A stretch of 10,529 nt of DNA, taken from assembly GCA_947175775.1 (NCBI GenBank), contig CAMWNY010000053.1, forward strand, positions 1 through 10,529. The letters are read 5' to 3'. This stretch comes from an uncultured Lachnospiraceae bacterium. GTDB taxonomy: Bacteria > Bacillota > Clostridia > Lachnospirales > Lachnospiraceae. Under the pieces are notes generated by a model. It saw only the letters and a program-made list of their open reading frames with translations. It was not told where the DNA came from and did not search any database. The translations under genes were made by a program, and so were the position numbers. Shown piece by piece: positions 1 to 6,855 of this stretch (position 1 is its first letter; every line of letters starts with the position of its first letter).

Positions 1-876
1 CATAAATGTCGCCGAACGCATATGGTCCGTAATCAGACGGATAGAAACATCTTTCTTCTCGTCCGTTTCATAAGCAACACCCGCAAGTTCGCACACCTTA
101 TCGCGAATTGCCTTCATCGTATCAATATCAAACACCGAATCCACGTTCTGTACCACCACGGCAAGACGCTCCAAGCCCATACCGGTATCAATATTCTTCT
201 GCGCAAGCTCTGCATAATTGCCCTTGCCATCGCCGTCAAACTGCGTAAATACGTTGTTCCAAACCTCCATAAAACGGTCGCACTCGCAGCCTACCTTACA
301 GTCCGGCTTTCCGCAGCCATACTCGATACCCCTGTCGTAATAAATCTCCGAACACGGTCCGCACGGTCCCGCGCCATGCTCCCAAAAGTTATCACACTCA
401 CCCGTTTCAGGGTCACGGTAAAAGCGCGTAATCTTCTCCGCAGGCACACCGATTTCTTTTGTCCAAATGTCAAACGCCTCTTCATCCTCACAGTAAATCG
501 AAGGATAAAGACGCTCCGGGTCAAGCCCTACCACCTTCGTCAGAAATTCCCAGCTCCACGCAAGCGACTCATGCTTAAAATAATCCCCGAACGAGAAATT
601 GCCAAGCATCTCAAAAAACGTCAGATGTCTTGCCGTCTTGCCGACATTCTCAATATCGCCCGTGCGGACACACTTCTGACACGTTGTCACACGCCTTCTC
701 GGCGGCACCTCCTGGCCTGTAAAATACGGCTTTAACGGCGCCATTCCCGAATTGATAATCAGCAGACTGTTATCATTGTGGGGTACCAAAGAAAAGCTTT
801 TCATTGCCAAATGCTCTTTGCTCTCAAAAAATTGAAGAAACATTCTTCTAAGCTCATTTACTCCGTAGTTCTTCAC
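1..876 (-). CDS. alaS: Alanyl-tRNA synthetase (AlaRS), N-terminal part, cut by the left window edge
   Basis: Charges tRNA-Ala with alanine in the cytoplasm (class II synthetase). The window holds the first 292 codons, all within the aminoacylation domain; the tRNA-recognition, editing and C-terminal domains would lie beyond base 1. Visible hallmarks are an early motif-1 region with INSGMAPLKPYFTG (about residues 41-54), motif 2 with CVRTGDIENVGKTARH followed by TFFEMLGNFSFGDYF (69-100), and motif 3 TGMGLER (231-237). A Cys-rich turn (GCGKPDCKVGCEC) precedes RFMEVWNNVF, as in clostridial AlaRS. The start is GTG at 876: a GGAGG lies 8 nt upstream, the protein begins KNYGVNELRRMFLQFFESK as the family does, and no in-frame ATG is better placed. 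It follows the ABC ATPase stop by 40 nt with no terminator between them, so cotranscription with the importer is possible. The family call is near certain. Confidence 0.97.
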   Translation of the reverse strand, partial: MKNYGVNELRRMFLQFFESKEHLAMKSFSLVPHNDNSLLIINSGMAPLKPYFTGQEVPPRRRVTTCQKCVRTGDIENVGKTARHLTFFEMLGNFSFGDYFKHESLAWSWEFLTKVVGLDPERLYPSIYCEDEEAFDIWTKEIGVPAEKITRFYRDPETGECDNFWEHGAGPCGPCSEIYYDRGIEYGCGKPDCKVGCECDRFMEVWNNVFTQFDGDGKGNYAELAQKNIDTGMGLERLAVVVQNVDSVFDIDTMKAIRDKVCELAGVAYETDEKKDVSIRLITDHMRSATFM

Positions 877-884
877 AATTCATT

Positions 885-889
885 CCTCC
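885..889 (-). promoter_or_regulatory. Ribosome binding site that fixes the GTG start of alaS
   Basis: On the minus strand a perfect GGAGG sits 8 nt before GTG 876. The ATG at 881-883 is too close to this site and out of frame with AlaRS, so it is not the start. Confidence 0.8.
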
Positions 890-916
890 ATACTTTATAT
901 GATTTCTTTTTCTGAT

Positions 917-1741
917 TTATTTTTTAACCGTTGCAAGGATACGGTCATTATCAAGCTCCTTGCCTGCGCGCTTTGCAAACTCACTCAGCAAATCCTCCAC
1001 CGTCATGCGCGACCGCTCATCGCCCGACACATCCAGCACAATCCTGCCGCCGTCCATCATCAGCGTACGATTGCCAAGCTCTAACGCCTGATGCATATTG
1101 TGCGTAACCATAAGGCATGTAATCTGTCGCTCGGCGACAATCTGCTTTGTCAGATTTAAAACCTTTTCTGCGGTCGCAGGGTCAAGCGCCGCCGTGTGTT
1201 CGTCTAAAAGCAGGATTTTTGGAGTCACCATCGTCGCCATCAAAAGTGTAAGCGCCTGCCTTTGTCCGCCCGAAAGCAGCCCGACCGGATTTTTCATGCG
1301 GTCCTCAAGCCCCATGCCCAAAAGCGCAAGCTGCTCCCGGAATTTCTTTTTGTCCGCCGCCTTAATCCTGCTAAAATACGCATTCTTCGACGTTGACGCA
1401 CGCAGATACGCAAGCGCCATATTCTCCTCAATTGTCATATGCGGCGCCGTGCCCTTTAACGGGTCCTGAAACAGATGCCCAATCACCTTGCTCCGCACGT
1501 ATTCTTTGCGGTATGTAATGTCCTCGCCGTCAAGCATAATCAGCCCCTTGTCAACGAAAAACGCACCCGTAATTGCATTAAACAGCGTGGACTTTCCCGC
1601 GCCGTTGCTCCCGACAATCGTTGCAAAGTCCCCTTTTTTCAGCACAAGCTCCACATCGTCAAGCGCACATTTCTCATTCACCGTGCCGGGATGAAAGGTC
1701 TTACTGACATGCTTCATAAGCAGCATATTTTCACTCTTCAT
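917..1741 (-). CDS. ABC transporter ATP-binding protein, COG1101 (TrpZ-like)
   Basis: Cytoplasmic ATPase subunit that powers the importer encoded by this and the two upstream genes. Over 274 residues it has Walker A GSNGAGKST (44-52), the Q-loop Q92, the signature LSGGQ (156-160), Walker B ILLLDE (176-181) and the H-loop His214. The D-loop region reads DEHTAALDP, with His where most ABC ATPases have Pro; I recall this as typical of the COG1101 branch. The start is ATG 1741, with GGAGG 9 nt upstream. A TTG at 1759 is in frame but has no ribosome binding site and would add only six residues. The start lies inside the end of the permease gene (11-bp overlap), indicating translational coupling. 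Together with a COG2984-type binding protein and a COG4120-type permease it resembles TrpXYZ of streptococci. The transported substrate here is inferred, not shown. Confidence 0.92.
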   Translation of the reverse strand: MKSENMLLMKHVSKTFHPGTVNEKCALDDVELVLKKGDFATIVGSNGAGKSTLFNAITGAFFVDKGLIMLDGEDITYRKEYVRSKVIGHLFQDPLKGTAPHMTIEENMALAYLRASTSKNAYFSRIKAADKKKFREQLALLGMGLEDRMKNPVGLLSGGQRQALTLLMATMVTPKILLLDEHTAALDPATAEKVLNLTKQIVAERQITCLMVTHNMHQALELGNRTLMMDGGRIVLDVSGDERSRMTVEDLLSEFAKRAGKELDNDRILATVKK

Positions 1742-2687
1742 GACCTGCCCCCTCCACAAGCTCCTTGATGTAGCGCTGGTTCTGCTCCCGTGACAGACGC
1801 CTTGCCTTGTAAAAGGAAAGTTTTGTCTTTAAATACGGAAACGCAATTGCAATCGCCACAATCAGCGCCGACACCAGTTTCAGACACTCCGCAGGCACAT
1901 TCATGCGAAGCGCGATTGCAACAATAAACCGATACAGGCAGCTTCCTAAAATAACACCTGCTATTCTCTTTAACATACCGCCTTTTCCAATCAGCGTCTC
2001 ACCGATAATCAGGCTTGCAAGCGCAATCGTCACCATTCCCGTACCAAGATTGATGTCGCACGACTTCTGATACTGCGCAAGCAGACCGCCCGAAAGCGCC
2101 GTCAGCGCATTTGCCACACAAAGCCCGATTGTAATCATCAGCGATGTGTTGATACTCGACGCACGCACCATGTCAGGATTATCTCCCGTCGCGCGAATGG
2201 AAAGACCAAGCCTAGTATTTAAGAATACCGACACCAGTATTCCGATAACAATCACGATAACCGCCGCCACAATCAGCTTATACCAGCTTGTCGGCATCGC
2301 CGACTTCGCCCATGTAAAAACCGAATCGCAGTTAAACAGATTTAACTGGGACGCAAAACCCATCACGGCAATATTAATCGTATAAAGTCCTGTATTGACA
2401 ATAATACCCGCAAGAATGGACTGAATGCCCATTTTGGTCTGCAAAAAAGAGGTCACAAACCCCGAGCAGATGCCTGCCGCCATTGCCGCAAACAGCGCAA
2501 GGACAGGGTGTCCCGCAATCGTCACGGATGCGCACACCGCACAGCCAAGCGTAAAGCAGCCGTCGGTGGACAAATCCGCAATATTTAAAATCGAAAATGA
2601 AATAAACAATGCAAGCGCCACAAGCGCATAGATAAATCCAAGCTCAAGCGCACTCTGCACAATGGATAACGTAATAATGGAGCCCAT
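1731..2687 (-). CDS. ABC transporter permease, COG4120 / BPD_transp_2 type (TrpY-like)
   Basis: Integral membrane subunit forming the translocation path of the importer. The 318-residue protein is dominated by hydrophobic segments, for example ALVALALFISFSIL (about 20-33), LIVAAVIVIVIGILVSVF (about 137-154) and LVSALIVAIAIAFPYL near the C-terminus, so it has roughly eight to ten membrane spans. NTRLGLSIRATGDNPDMVRASSIN is the cytoplasmic loop typical of the branched-chain amino-acid/sugar permease superfamily (PF02653), which contacts the ATPase. The C-terminal tail is charged (RRLSREQNQRYIKELVEG). ATG 2687 has an AAGGGGG a few bases upstream. The gene lies 27 nt after the binding-protein gene and overlaps the ATPase gene by 11 bp. 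Family assignment is firm; substrate is unknown. Confidence 0.92.
   Translation of the reverse strand: MGSIITLSIVQSALELGFIYALVALALFISFSILNIADLSTDGCFTLGCAVCASVTIAGHPVLALFAAMAAGICSGFVTSFLQTKMGIQSILAGIIVNTGLYTINIAVMGFASQLNLFNCDSVFTWAKSAMPTSWYKLIVAAVIVIVIGILVSVFLNTRLGLSIRATGDNPDMVRASSINTSLMITIGLCVANALTALSGGLLAQYQKSCDINLGTGMVTIALASLIIGETLIGKGGMLKRIAGVILGSCLYRFIVAIALRMNVPAECLKLVSALIVAIAIAFPYLKTKLSFYKARRLSREQNQRYIKELVEGAGHEE
1751..1755 (-). promoter_or_regulatory. Ribosome binding site of the ABC ATPase gene, inside the permease gene
   Basis: GGAGG on the minus strand, 9 nt before ATG 1741 and within the last codons of the permease. It favours ATG 1741 over TTG 1759 and fits translational coupling of the two subunits. 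Confidence 0.7.
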
Positions 2688-2714
2688 GCTTCCCCCTTAC
2701 TCAATCACTTAGCA

Positions 2715-3827
2715 CTATTCAAATTCTTGTGCCGTAACAGTTTCAATCAGCTCGGAGCACATGCCCTCAAACACCGAATAGTCAATACCGACTGCCTCCG
2801 CCGTTTCCGTGTTTACCATAATAATGCCGTCAGAAAGCGTCTGTACCGGCATTGTCGCAGGGTCCGCTCCGTTTACAAGCACGTCGACTACCATATCCGC
2901 CGTAACCGTACCGAGATTTTCGTAGTTGACGCCAAACCCGCAGAACGCTCCGTTCAATGCAAACGAATCGGCTCCCGTATAGTGGGGAATTTTCGCTTCC
3001 GTAAATTTCTCAAAAATTGCAAGCTCCGCCGTCATAATCGTATTATCCTGCGGCGTAAAAACTGCGTCTACCTGCTCTGCAACAAGTGCGTCCGCCGCCG
3101 CCTGAACCTCTGCGGAGGTTGTTCCTGTCTTTTCCACATATGTAAGTCCGTTTGCGTCACAATACGCTTTTGCATCCGCAATCGACTGTATCGAAGCCGC
3201 CTGACTCTTGTCGTACAACAGTCCGACCTTTTTGGTATCGGGATTTCCCGCCATAATCAGCCCGAAAATCGCCTCCGTGTCAATCGCGTCCGATGTTCCC
3301 GTAATGTTCGCGCCCGGTGCGTCATTTGATGCCACAAGTCCCGCTCCGACAGGATCGGAAACCGCTGAAAATATAACCGGAATCTGATTGTCCTCCGTCG
3401 CATTCTGCATAATCATTGCCGCAGGCGTCGCAATCGGAATAATCACATCAACCTCGTCCGCCACCAAATCCGTCGCGATTTGGTTGAGCACTGAAGAATC
3501 CGCCTGACCGTTGTGCGTATAATCCGCAAAATCAAACGTCACGCCAAGCTCCGCACCCTTTGCGCTAAGCTGTGCCTCAATCGCCTTTTCAATCTGATTG
3601 AGCGACGCATCGTCCACATACTGCACGATACCGACCTTGTAAACCGTACCGTCTCCAGTCTGCGCAGGCTGCGTTTCCTCCGCCGCATCTGCCTGTTCCT
3701 GTGTCTGTGCAGGCGTCTGTCCGCCCTGCTGTGGTTCCTGCGTTCCGGCTCCGTTACTGCTGCCGCAGCCTGCAAGCGCTGCCGTCATTGCCACCGCAAT
3801 CACCAATGATACTACTTTCTTTTTCAT
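2715..3827 (-). CDS. ABC transporter substrate-binding lipoprotein, COG2984 / PF04392 (TrpX-like)
   Basis: Lipid-anchored binding protein that captures the substrate outside the membrane and delivers it to the permease. A signal peptide (MKKK, then a hydrophobic core) ends in a lipobox LAGC with the lipidated Cys at residue 21. A low-complexity linker rich in Gln, Thr, Ala and Glu follows to about residue 62. The ABC_sub_bind domain runs from about 63 (YKVGIVQYVDD) to 365, with the family signatures VIFSAVSDPVGAGLV (151-165) and NITGTSDAID (174-183). ATG 3827 is preceded by GGAGGAG at 3841-3835. It is the first gene of the transporter operon and follows a leader with two hairpins. COG2984 proteins include TrpX (tryptophan), but other members bind other ligands, so I leave the gene symbol empty. 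No tryptophan T-box fits in the short leader. Confidence 0.93.
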   Translation of the reverse strand: MKKKVVSLVIAVAMTAALAGCGSSNGAGTQEPQQGGQTPAQTQEQADAAEETQPAQTGDGTVYKVGIVQYVDDASLNQIEKAIEAQLSAKGAELGVTFDFADYTHNGQADSSVLNQIATDLVADEVDVIIPIATPAAMIMQNATEDNQIPVIFSAVSDPVGAGLVASNDAPGANITGTSDAIDTEAIFGLIMAGNPDTKKVGLLYDKSQAASIQSIADAKAYCDANGLTYVEKTGTTSAEVQAAADALVAEQVDAVFTPQDNTIMTAELAIFEKFTEAKIPHYTGADSFALNGAFCGFGVNYENLGTVTADMVVDVLVNGADPATMPVQTLSDGIIMVNTETAEAVGIDYSVFEGMCSELIETVTAQEFE

Positions 3828-3860
3828 AATACTTCTCCTCCATAACCTTTATTGGTATGC

Positions 3861-3888
3861 GCGAATTTGTGCCTCTGCACAAATTTGC
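3861..3888. repeat. Inverted repeat (hairpin) in the leader of the ABC transporter operon, proximal copy
   Basis: The 12-base arms GCGAATTTGTGC (3861-3872) and GCACAAATTTGC (3877-3888) are complementary apart from one position (3863/3886), around a CTCT loop. There is no T-run after it in either direction, so it is not a simple terminator. It lies only 34 bases before the start codon of the binding-protein gene, directly next to a second hairpin. It could be an operator, an mRNA-stabilising hairpin or part of a dispersed palindromic repeat. Confidence 0.75.
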
Positions 3889-3889
3889 C

Positions 3890-3913
3890 CTATGAAAAAC
3901 TTGTTTTTCATAG
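3890..3913. repeat. Perfect inverted repeat in the leader of the ABC transporter operon, distal copy
   Basis: The 11-base arms CTATGAAAAAC (3890-3900) and GTTTTTCATAG (3903-3913) are perfectly complementary around two bases. It is adjacent to the preceding hairpin with a single base between them, and lies 6 bases from the end of the glyS terminator. The stem is AT-rich, unlike the GC-rich terminator stem next to it. Confidence 0.8.
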
Positions 3914-3919
3914 TTTCTT

Positions 3920-3944
3920 AAAAACGGGCAGACACCGTCTGCCC
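3920..3944 (-). terminator. Rho-independent terminator of glyS
   Basis: On the minus strand GGGCAGAC, a GGT loop and GTCTGCCC form a perfect 8-bp stem (3926-3933 with 3937-3944), followed by G and five T (3924-3920). It lies about 20 nt after the glyS stop codon. It should separate the glyS unit from the ABC transporter operon. Confidence 0.92.
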
Positions 3945-3963
3945 ATATAAGACCTCTTTTGTT

Positions 3964-5355
3964 TTAAAACGTAAACTTATCCGCAAAATAAGCGTCAAGC
4001 TCATCAATCGGAATACGAACCTGCTCCATCGAATCGCGGAACCGCACCGTAACCGCATGATCCTCTTCCGAGTCAAAATCATACGTAACGCAGAACGGCG
4101 TGCCAATCTCGTCCTGGCGGCGGTAACGTTTACCGATATTTCCTCTGTCGTCAAACTCACAGTTATATTTCTTGGAAAGCTGCGCGTAAATCTTCTCCGC
4201 ACCCTCGTTTAATTTCTTGCTCAGCGGAAGCACACCGATTTTCACGGGCGCAATCGCCGGATGGAAATGCAGCACGGTACGGACATCGCCCTCTCCAATC
4301 TCCTCTTCATCATATGCGGCACAGAGGAATGCTAACACAACACGGTCCGCGCCAAGCGAAGGCTCAATTACATATGGTATGTATTTTTCCTTCTTTTCAT
4401 CATCAAAGTACGACATATCCTGTCCCGACGTATTCTGATGCTGCGTCAGGTCATAATCCGTTCTATCCGCAATACCCCAAAGCTCGCCCCAGCCGATGGA
4501 CGGGAACAAAAATTCAATATCCGTCGTGCCCTTTGAGTAAAAACAAAGCTCCTCCGGCGCATGGTCGCGCAGGCGCATTTCATCTTCTTTAATGCCAAGA
4601 CTGATCAGCCAGTCGCGGCAGAAGCCTCTCCAATACTGGAACCACTCCATATCCGTACCCGGCTCACAGAAGAACTCCAGTTCCATCTGCTCAAATTCTC
4701 TTGTACGGAACGTAAAATTACCAGGCGTAATCTCGTTTCGAAACGACTTACCAATCTGTCCGATACCGAACGGAATTTTCTTTCTTGAGGTTCTTTGCAC
4801 ATTTTTAAAATTTACAAAGATACCCTGCGCCGTCTCCGGTCTTAAATACACCGTATTCTTCGCGTCCTCCGTCACGCCCTGGAACGTCTTAAACATCAGG
4901 TTAAACTGACGGATGTCCGTAAAATTGTGCTTGCCGCAGGTCGGGCAGACAATCTGTTTCTCCTCGATAAAATTCTTCATTTCTTCCTGTGAAAACGCAT
5001 CAATCGGCTTTTCTAACGTAATGCCGTTCTCACTTGCGTAATCCTCAATCAGCTTATCTGCACGAAAACGCTCGTGACACTCCTTGCAGTCCATCAGCGG
5101 GTCGGAAAAACCGCCCAAATGACCAGACGCTACCCATGTCTGCGGATTCATTAAGATTGCACAGTCCACACCCACATTGTAGGGATTTTCCATAATAAAC
5201 TTCTGCCACCATGCGCGCTTTACGTTGTTTTTCAGCTCCACGCCCAAGTTGTCGTAATCCCAAGTGTTTGCAAGACCGCCGTAAATCTCCGAACCAGGAT
5301 ATACAAAGCCCCTGCTTTTTGACAATGCTACGATTTTGTCTAATGTCTTTTCCAT
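3964..5355 (-). CDS. glyS: Glycyl-tRNA synthetase, single-chain (homodimer) type
   Basis: Charges tRNA-Gly with glycine in the cytoplasm. This is the eukaryote/archaeal-like alpha2 enzyme found in many Firmicutes, not the two-subunit GlyQ/GlyS of Proteobacteria. The 463 residues are full length for the family. The start MEKTLDKIVALSKSRGFVYPGSEIYGG is characteristic; motif 1 lies around VASGHLGGFSDPL (75-87), motif 2 is FRNEITPGNFTFRTREF (205-221), and motif 3 is SLGADR (333-338). The anticodon-binding domain begins near IAPVKIGVLPL (368-378) and runs to the C-terminus. Two Cys pairs, C90/C93 and C137/C140, could bind zinc (inference). ATG 5355 has GGAG 9 nt upstream. It follows the lipoprotein gene by 60 nt with no terminator and no room for a T-box, so glycine-dependent T-box control is not seen here. 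Confidence 0.97.
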   Translation of the reverse strand: MEKTLDKIVALSKSRGFVYPGSEIYGGLANTWDYDNLGVELKNNVKRAWWQKFIMENPYNVGVDCAILMNPQTWVASGHLGGFSDPLMDCKECHERFRADKLIEDYASENGITLEKPIDAFSQEEMKNFIEEKQIVCPTCGKHNFTDIRQFNLMFKTFQGVTEDAKNTVYLRPETAQGIFVNFKNVQRTSRKKIPFGIGQIGKSFRNEITPGNFTFRTREFEQMELEFFCEPGTDMEWFQYWRGFCRDWLISLGIKEDEMRLRDHAPEELCFYSKGTTDIEFLFPSIGWGELWGIADRTDYDLTQHQNTSGQDMSYFDDEKKEKYIPYVIEPSLGADRVVLAFLCAAYDEEEIGEGDVRTVLHFHPAIAPVKIGVLPLSKKLNEGAEKIYAQLSKKYNCEFDDRGNIGKRYRRQDEIGTPFCVTYDFDSEEDHAVTVRFRDSMEQVRIPIDELDAYFADKFTF

Positions 5356-5386
5356 GTATCTTTTCTCCTTTTTTGTCTTTTCCTAT

Positions 5387-5403
5387 ATTATATTTATATT
5401 ATA
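5387..5403 (-). promoter_or_regulatory. Possible weak promoter for glyS (two TATAAT boxes)
   Basis: The AT-rich gap before glyS contains TATAAT twice on the minus strand (5403-5398 and 5392-5387), 11 bases apart as part of a short direct repeat. Neither has a good -35 box 16-18 nt upstream, so this may be only AT-rich sequence. Transcription could equally enter from the lipoprotein promoter. Confidence 0.3.
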
Positions 5404-5415
5404 CTTATGATAGCT

Positions 5416-6126
5416 CTATTGAAACACAATAATACCGTATCCGTCCATTGCGTCAACTGTCGCGCTCTTTTTTCCGGTAACGCTTACGCCGTCACTCACG
5501 TATAAAATATCGTTATAGCAGTTTACGGTAATCGGTTCGTCATCACCATACCGTGCCAAAATAACAATATGATTCTCTCCCATGTTTAGCAAATCCGTTT
5601 TTGTCACACTCTGCTTGGCGCTATTCTCGGATGCCGCAGTCAATGTTGCATCCAATCCGTATCCTGCATTATAGGCATCTGAAATCGTACCCGCAAAAAA
5701 ACCGTCTGTGCTATTTTCAATTGTTCCTGTTTCATTGCCCATTTCCGACGCATACATATAATCAAGAAAATAATTATTCCACCCGGCATAAGAAGTCCAG
5801 TCGCCAAATACCATCTTTACGCTTAGCTTGTCCTGATTATCTTTTTTACAGCTTTTGAGGCTTACCTGTGCCTGTGCCGCCTGATTTTGATACGCTGTTA
5901 TTGATGTATTAATCAGACTCTCTAACCCTTCCTCACTATAATCTGCACCAAAGCCCTCAACAGCCAGGCTGCTCTCAATGCTTCCGTCCTTTTTCAAAAT
6001 AATTTCAGACGCTGCCGTGGCAGAATCCCCTGTCTCACTCGTCCCTGCTTTATTTTCGCTGCACCCGCATAACGCAAAAACCATAATACATGTTATAACG
6101 ATAAATTTTTCCATGAACTTTCTCAT
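5416..6126 (-). CDS. Predicted lipoprotein of unknown function
   Basis: I do not recognise this 236-residue protein. Its N-terminus MRKFMEKFIVITCIMVFALC is a lipoprotein signal peptide, with the lipobox L19-C20-G21-C22 giving Cys22 as the lipidated residue, so it should sit on the outer face of the membrane. The mature part has a Ser/Thr/Ala-rich linker and then IILKKDGSIESSLAVEGFGADY. A central region is rich in aromatic residues (VFGDWTSYAGWNNYFLDYMY), and the C-terminal part (HIVILARYGDDEPITVNCYNDILYVSDGV) looks beta-rich. No catalytic motif is apparent. ATG 6126 has GGAGG six nt upstream; the open frame extends to 6183 but nothing supports that start. It lies between recO and glyS and has its own sigma-A promoter. 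Gene reality is well supported; function is unknown. Confidence 0.85.
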   Translation of the reverse strand: MRKFMEKFIVITCIMVFALCGCSENKAGTSETGDSATAASEIILKKDGSIESSLAVEGFGADYSEEGLESLINTSITAYQNQAAQAQVSLKSCKKDNQDKLSVKMVFGDWTSYAGWNNYFLDYMYASEMGNETGTIENSTDGFFAGTISDAYNAGYGLDATLTAASENSAKQSVTKTDLLNMGENHIVILARYGDDEPITVNCYNDILYVSDGVSVTGKKSATVDAMDGYGIIVFQ

Positions 6127-6130
6127 GTTT

Positions 6131-6137
6131 CCCCTCC
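6131..6137 (-). promoter_or_regulatory. Ribosome binding site that fixes the lipoprotein start
   Basis: GGAGGGG on the minus strand shortly before ATG 6126. It places the start at MRKFMEK, so the protein opens directly with the signal peptide. A start at 6183 would put 19 extra residues in front of it. Confidence 0.75.
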
Positions 6138-6157
6138 ATCTGCCCACAGCTTTCACA

Positions 6158-6186
6158 CAGTTGTACCCTATCAATAATAACAACTG
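6158..6186. repeat. Short inverted repeat in the 5' leader of the lipoprotein gene
   Basis: Arms CAGTTGT (6158-6164) and ACAACTG (6180-6186) are perfectly complementary around a 15-base loop. They fall at or just after the expected transcription start, between the promoter and the ribosome binding site. It could be an operator or a leader hairpin; with 7-bp arms it could also be chance. Confidence 0.35.
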
Positions 6187-6192
6187 CGTTAT

Positions 6193-6221
6193 ATTATATA
6201 CAACTTACTCTATATTTTCAA
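6193..6221 (-). promoter_or_regulatory. Sigma-A promoter of the lipoprotein (and possibly glyS) unit
   Basis: On the minus strand TTGAAA (6221-6216), a 17-base spacer and TATAAT (6198-6193) form a near-consensus vegetative promoter. The -35 box and much of the spacer overlap the last codons of recO. The expected start near 6186 leaves a leader of about 60 nt before ATG 6126. Confidence 0.7.
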
Positions 6222-6855
6222 GTATTTCAAGACTTTTAAACTCCTTATCAAACGTTCTGTGACAGATTTTTTTACAAAACAGCGTCAATTCCTCCAAAAC
6301 TTCCGGTTTTACGTCAAATGAAAAAAGTCTCTCCACCGGAGTTTTCAATATATATGTAATTGCATATACCGTGCTCTCTCCTAACAGATCACTGCTTTCA
6401 ATTCCGGGAAATTCCCCGTTTAACACAATTGCTTTTATCTCAAAGACACATCGCACAAGCCTGTTATCAAAACGATTTGACGCAAGCGCCCGAAGCGACT
6501 GATACAAAAGTTTCAGCATTCCCGTTTCATCGTTATTCTCTCTTGTGTAGTAATCACATATTTCAAGAAAATACATACCATAATATGCCCCAATAAAATC
6601 AGCGCGTAAATCCTCAAAGTAATTTGAAATCTCTGCTTCGGACATATTGTAAGATGCCCTGCCTGCAAAAAGCCGGAACTGTCCGAACGAAAACGGATTT
6701 GTGGGTGCCATAAGGCGGTTTCCCGGTCTCCTTGAACCTTTTGCGAAAGCAGCAATTTTCCCCTTCTCCTTTGTGAGAAGTACTACTCTCCTGTCATACT
6801 CACCGATTGGTTCTGACTTTATTATAATCCCCGTAAGAACTACGAAATCCTGCAT
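6205..6855 (-). CDS. recO: DNA repair protein RecO
   Basis: Recombination mediator of the RecFOR pathway: with RecR it loads RecA onto SSB-coated single-stranded DNA and promotes strand annealing. The N-terminal OB fold (about 1-80) shows the family pattern VLTGIIIKSEPIGEYDRRVVLLTKEKGKI, then FAKGSRRPGNRL and PTNPFSFGQFRLF. The helical C-terminal part includes FEIKAIVLNGEFPG (138-151). At 216 residues it is shorter than many RecO (about 240-260), and the four-Cys zinc module common in that part is not visible; only C100, C136, C194 and C198 are present. ATG 6855 has AGGAG about 7 nt upstream. The first 56 bp overlap the end of the YqzL-like frame, so translational coupling is likely. The identity is strong from sequence and from the era neighbourhood. 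Confidence 0.93.
   Translation of the reverse strand: MQDFVVLTGIIIKSEPIGEYDRRVVLLTKEKGKIAAFAKGSRRPGNRLMAPTNPFSFGQFRLFAGRASYNMSEAEISNYFEDLRADFIGAYYGMYFLEICDYYTRENNDETGMLKLLYQSLRALASNRFDNRLVRCVFEIKAIVLNGEFPGIESSDLLGESTVYAITYILKTPVERLFSFDVKPEVLEELTLFCKKICHRTFDKEFKSLEILENIE

Noticed and set aside
22..735. A 237-codon open frame on the plus strand
   Set aside because: It is antisense to the clear AlaRS frame, has an arginine- and leucine-rich composition without domain features, and lacks a ribosome binding site.
2727..3329. A 200-codon open frame on the plus strand within the binding-protein gene
   Set aside because: It is antisense to a protein with full family signatures, and its Arg/Cys-rich composition is typical of a shadow frame.
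3918..4202. A 94-codon minus-strand frame overlapping the end of glyS
   Set aside because: It is out of frame with GlyRS, Arg-rich, and runs through the terminator stem after glyS.
5356..5415. A glycine T-box leader before glyS
   Set aside because: Only 60 bases separate glyS from the preceding gene, with no T-box consensus and no terminator hairpin.
5411..5432. Inverted-repeat terminator between the lipoprotein gene and glyS
   Set aside because: No GC-rich stem followed by a T-run was found there; the region is simply AT-rich.
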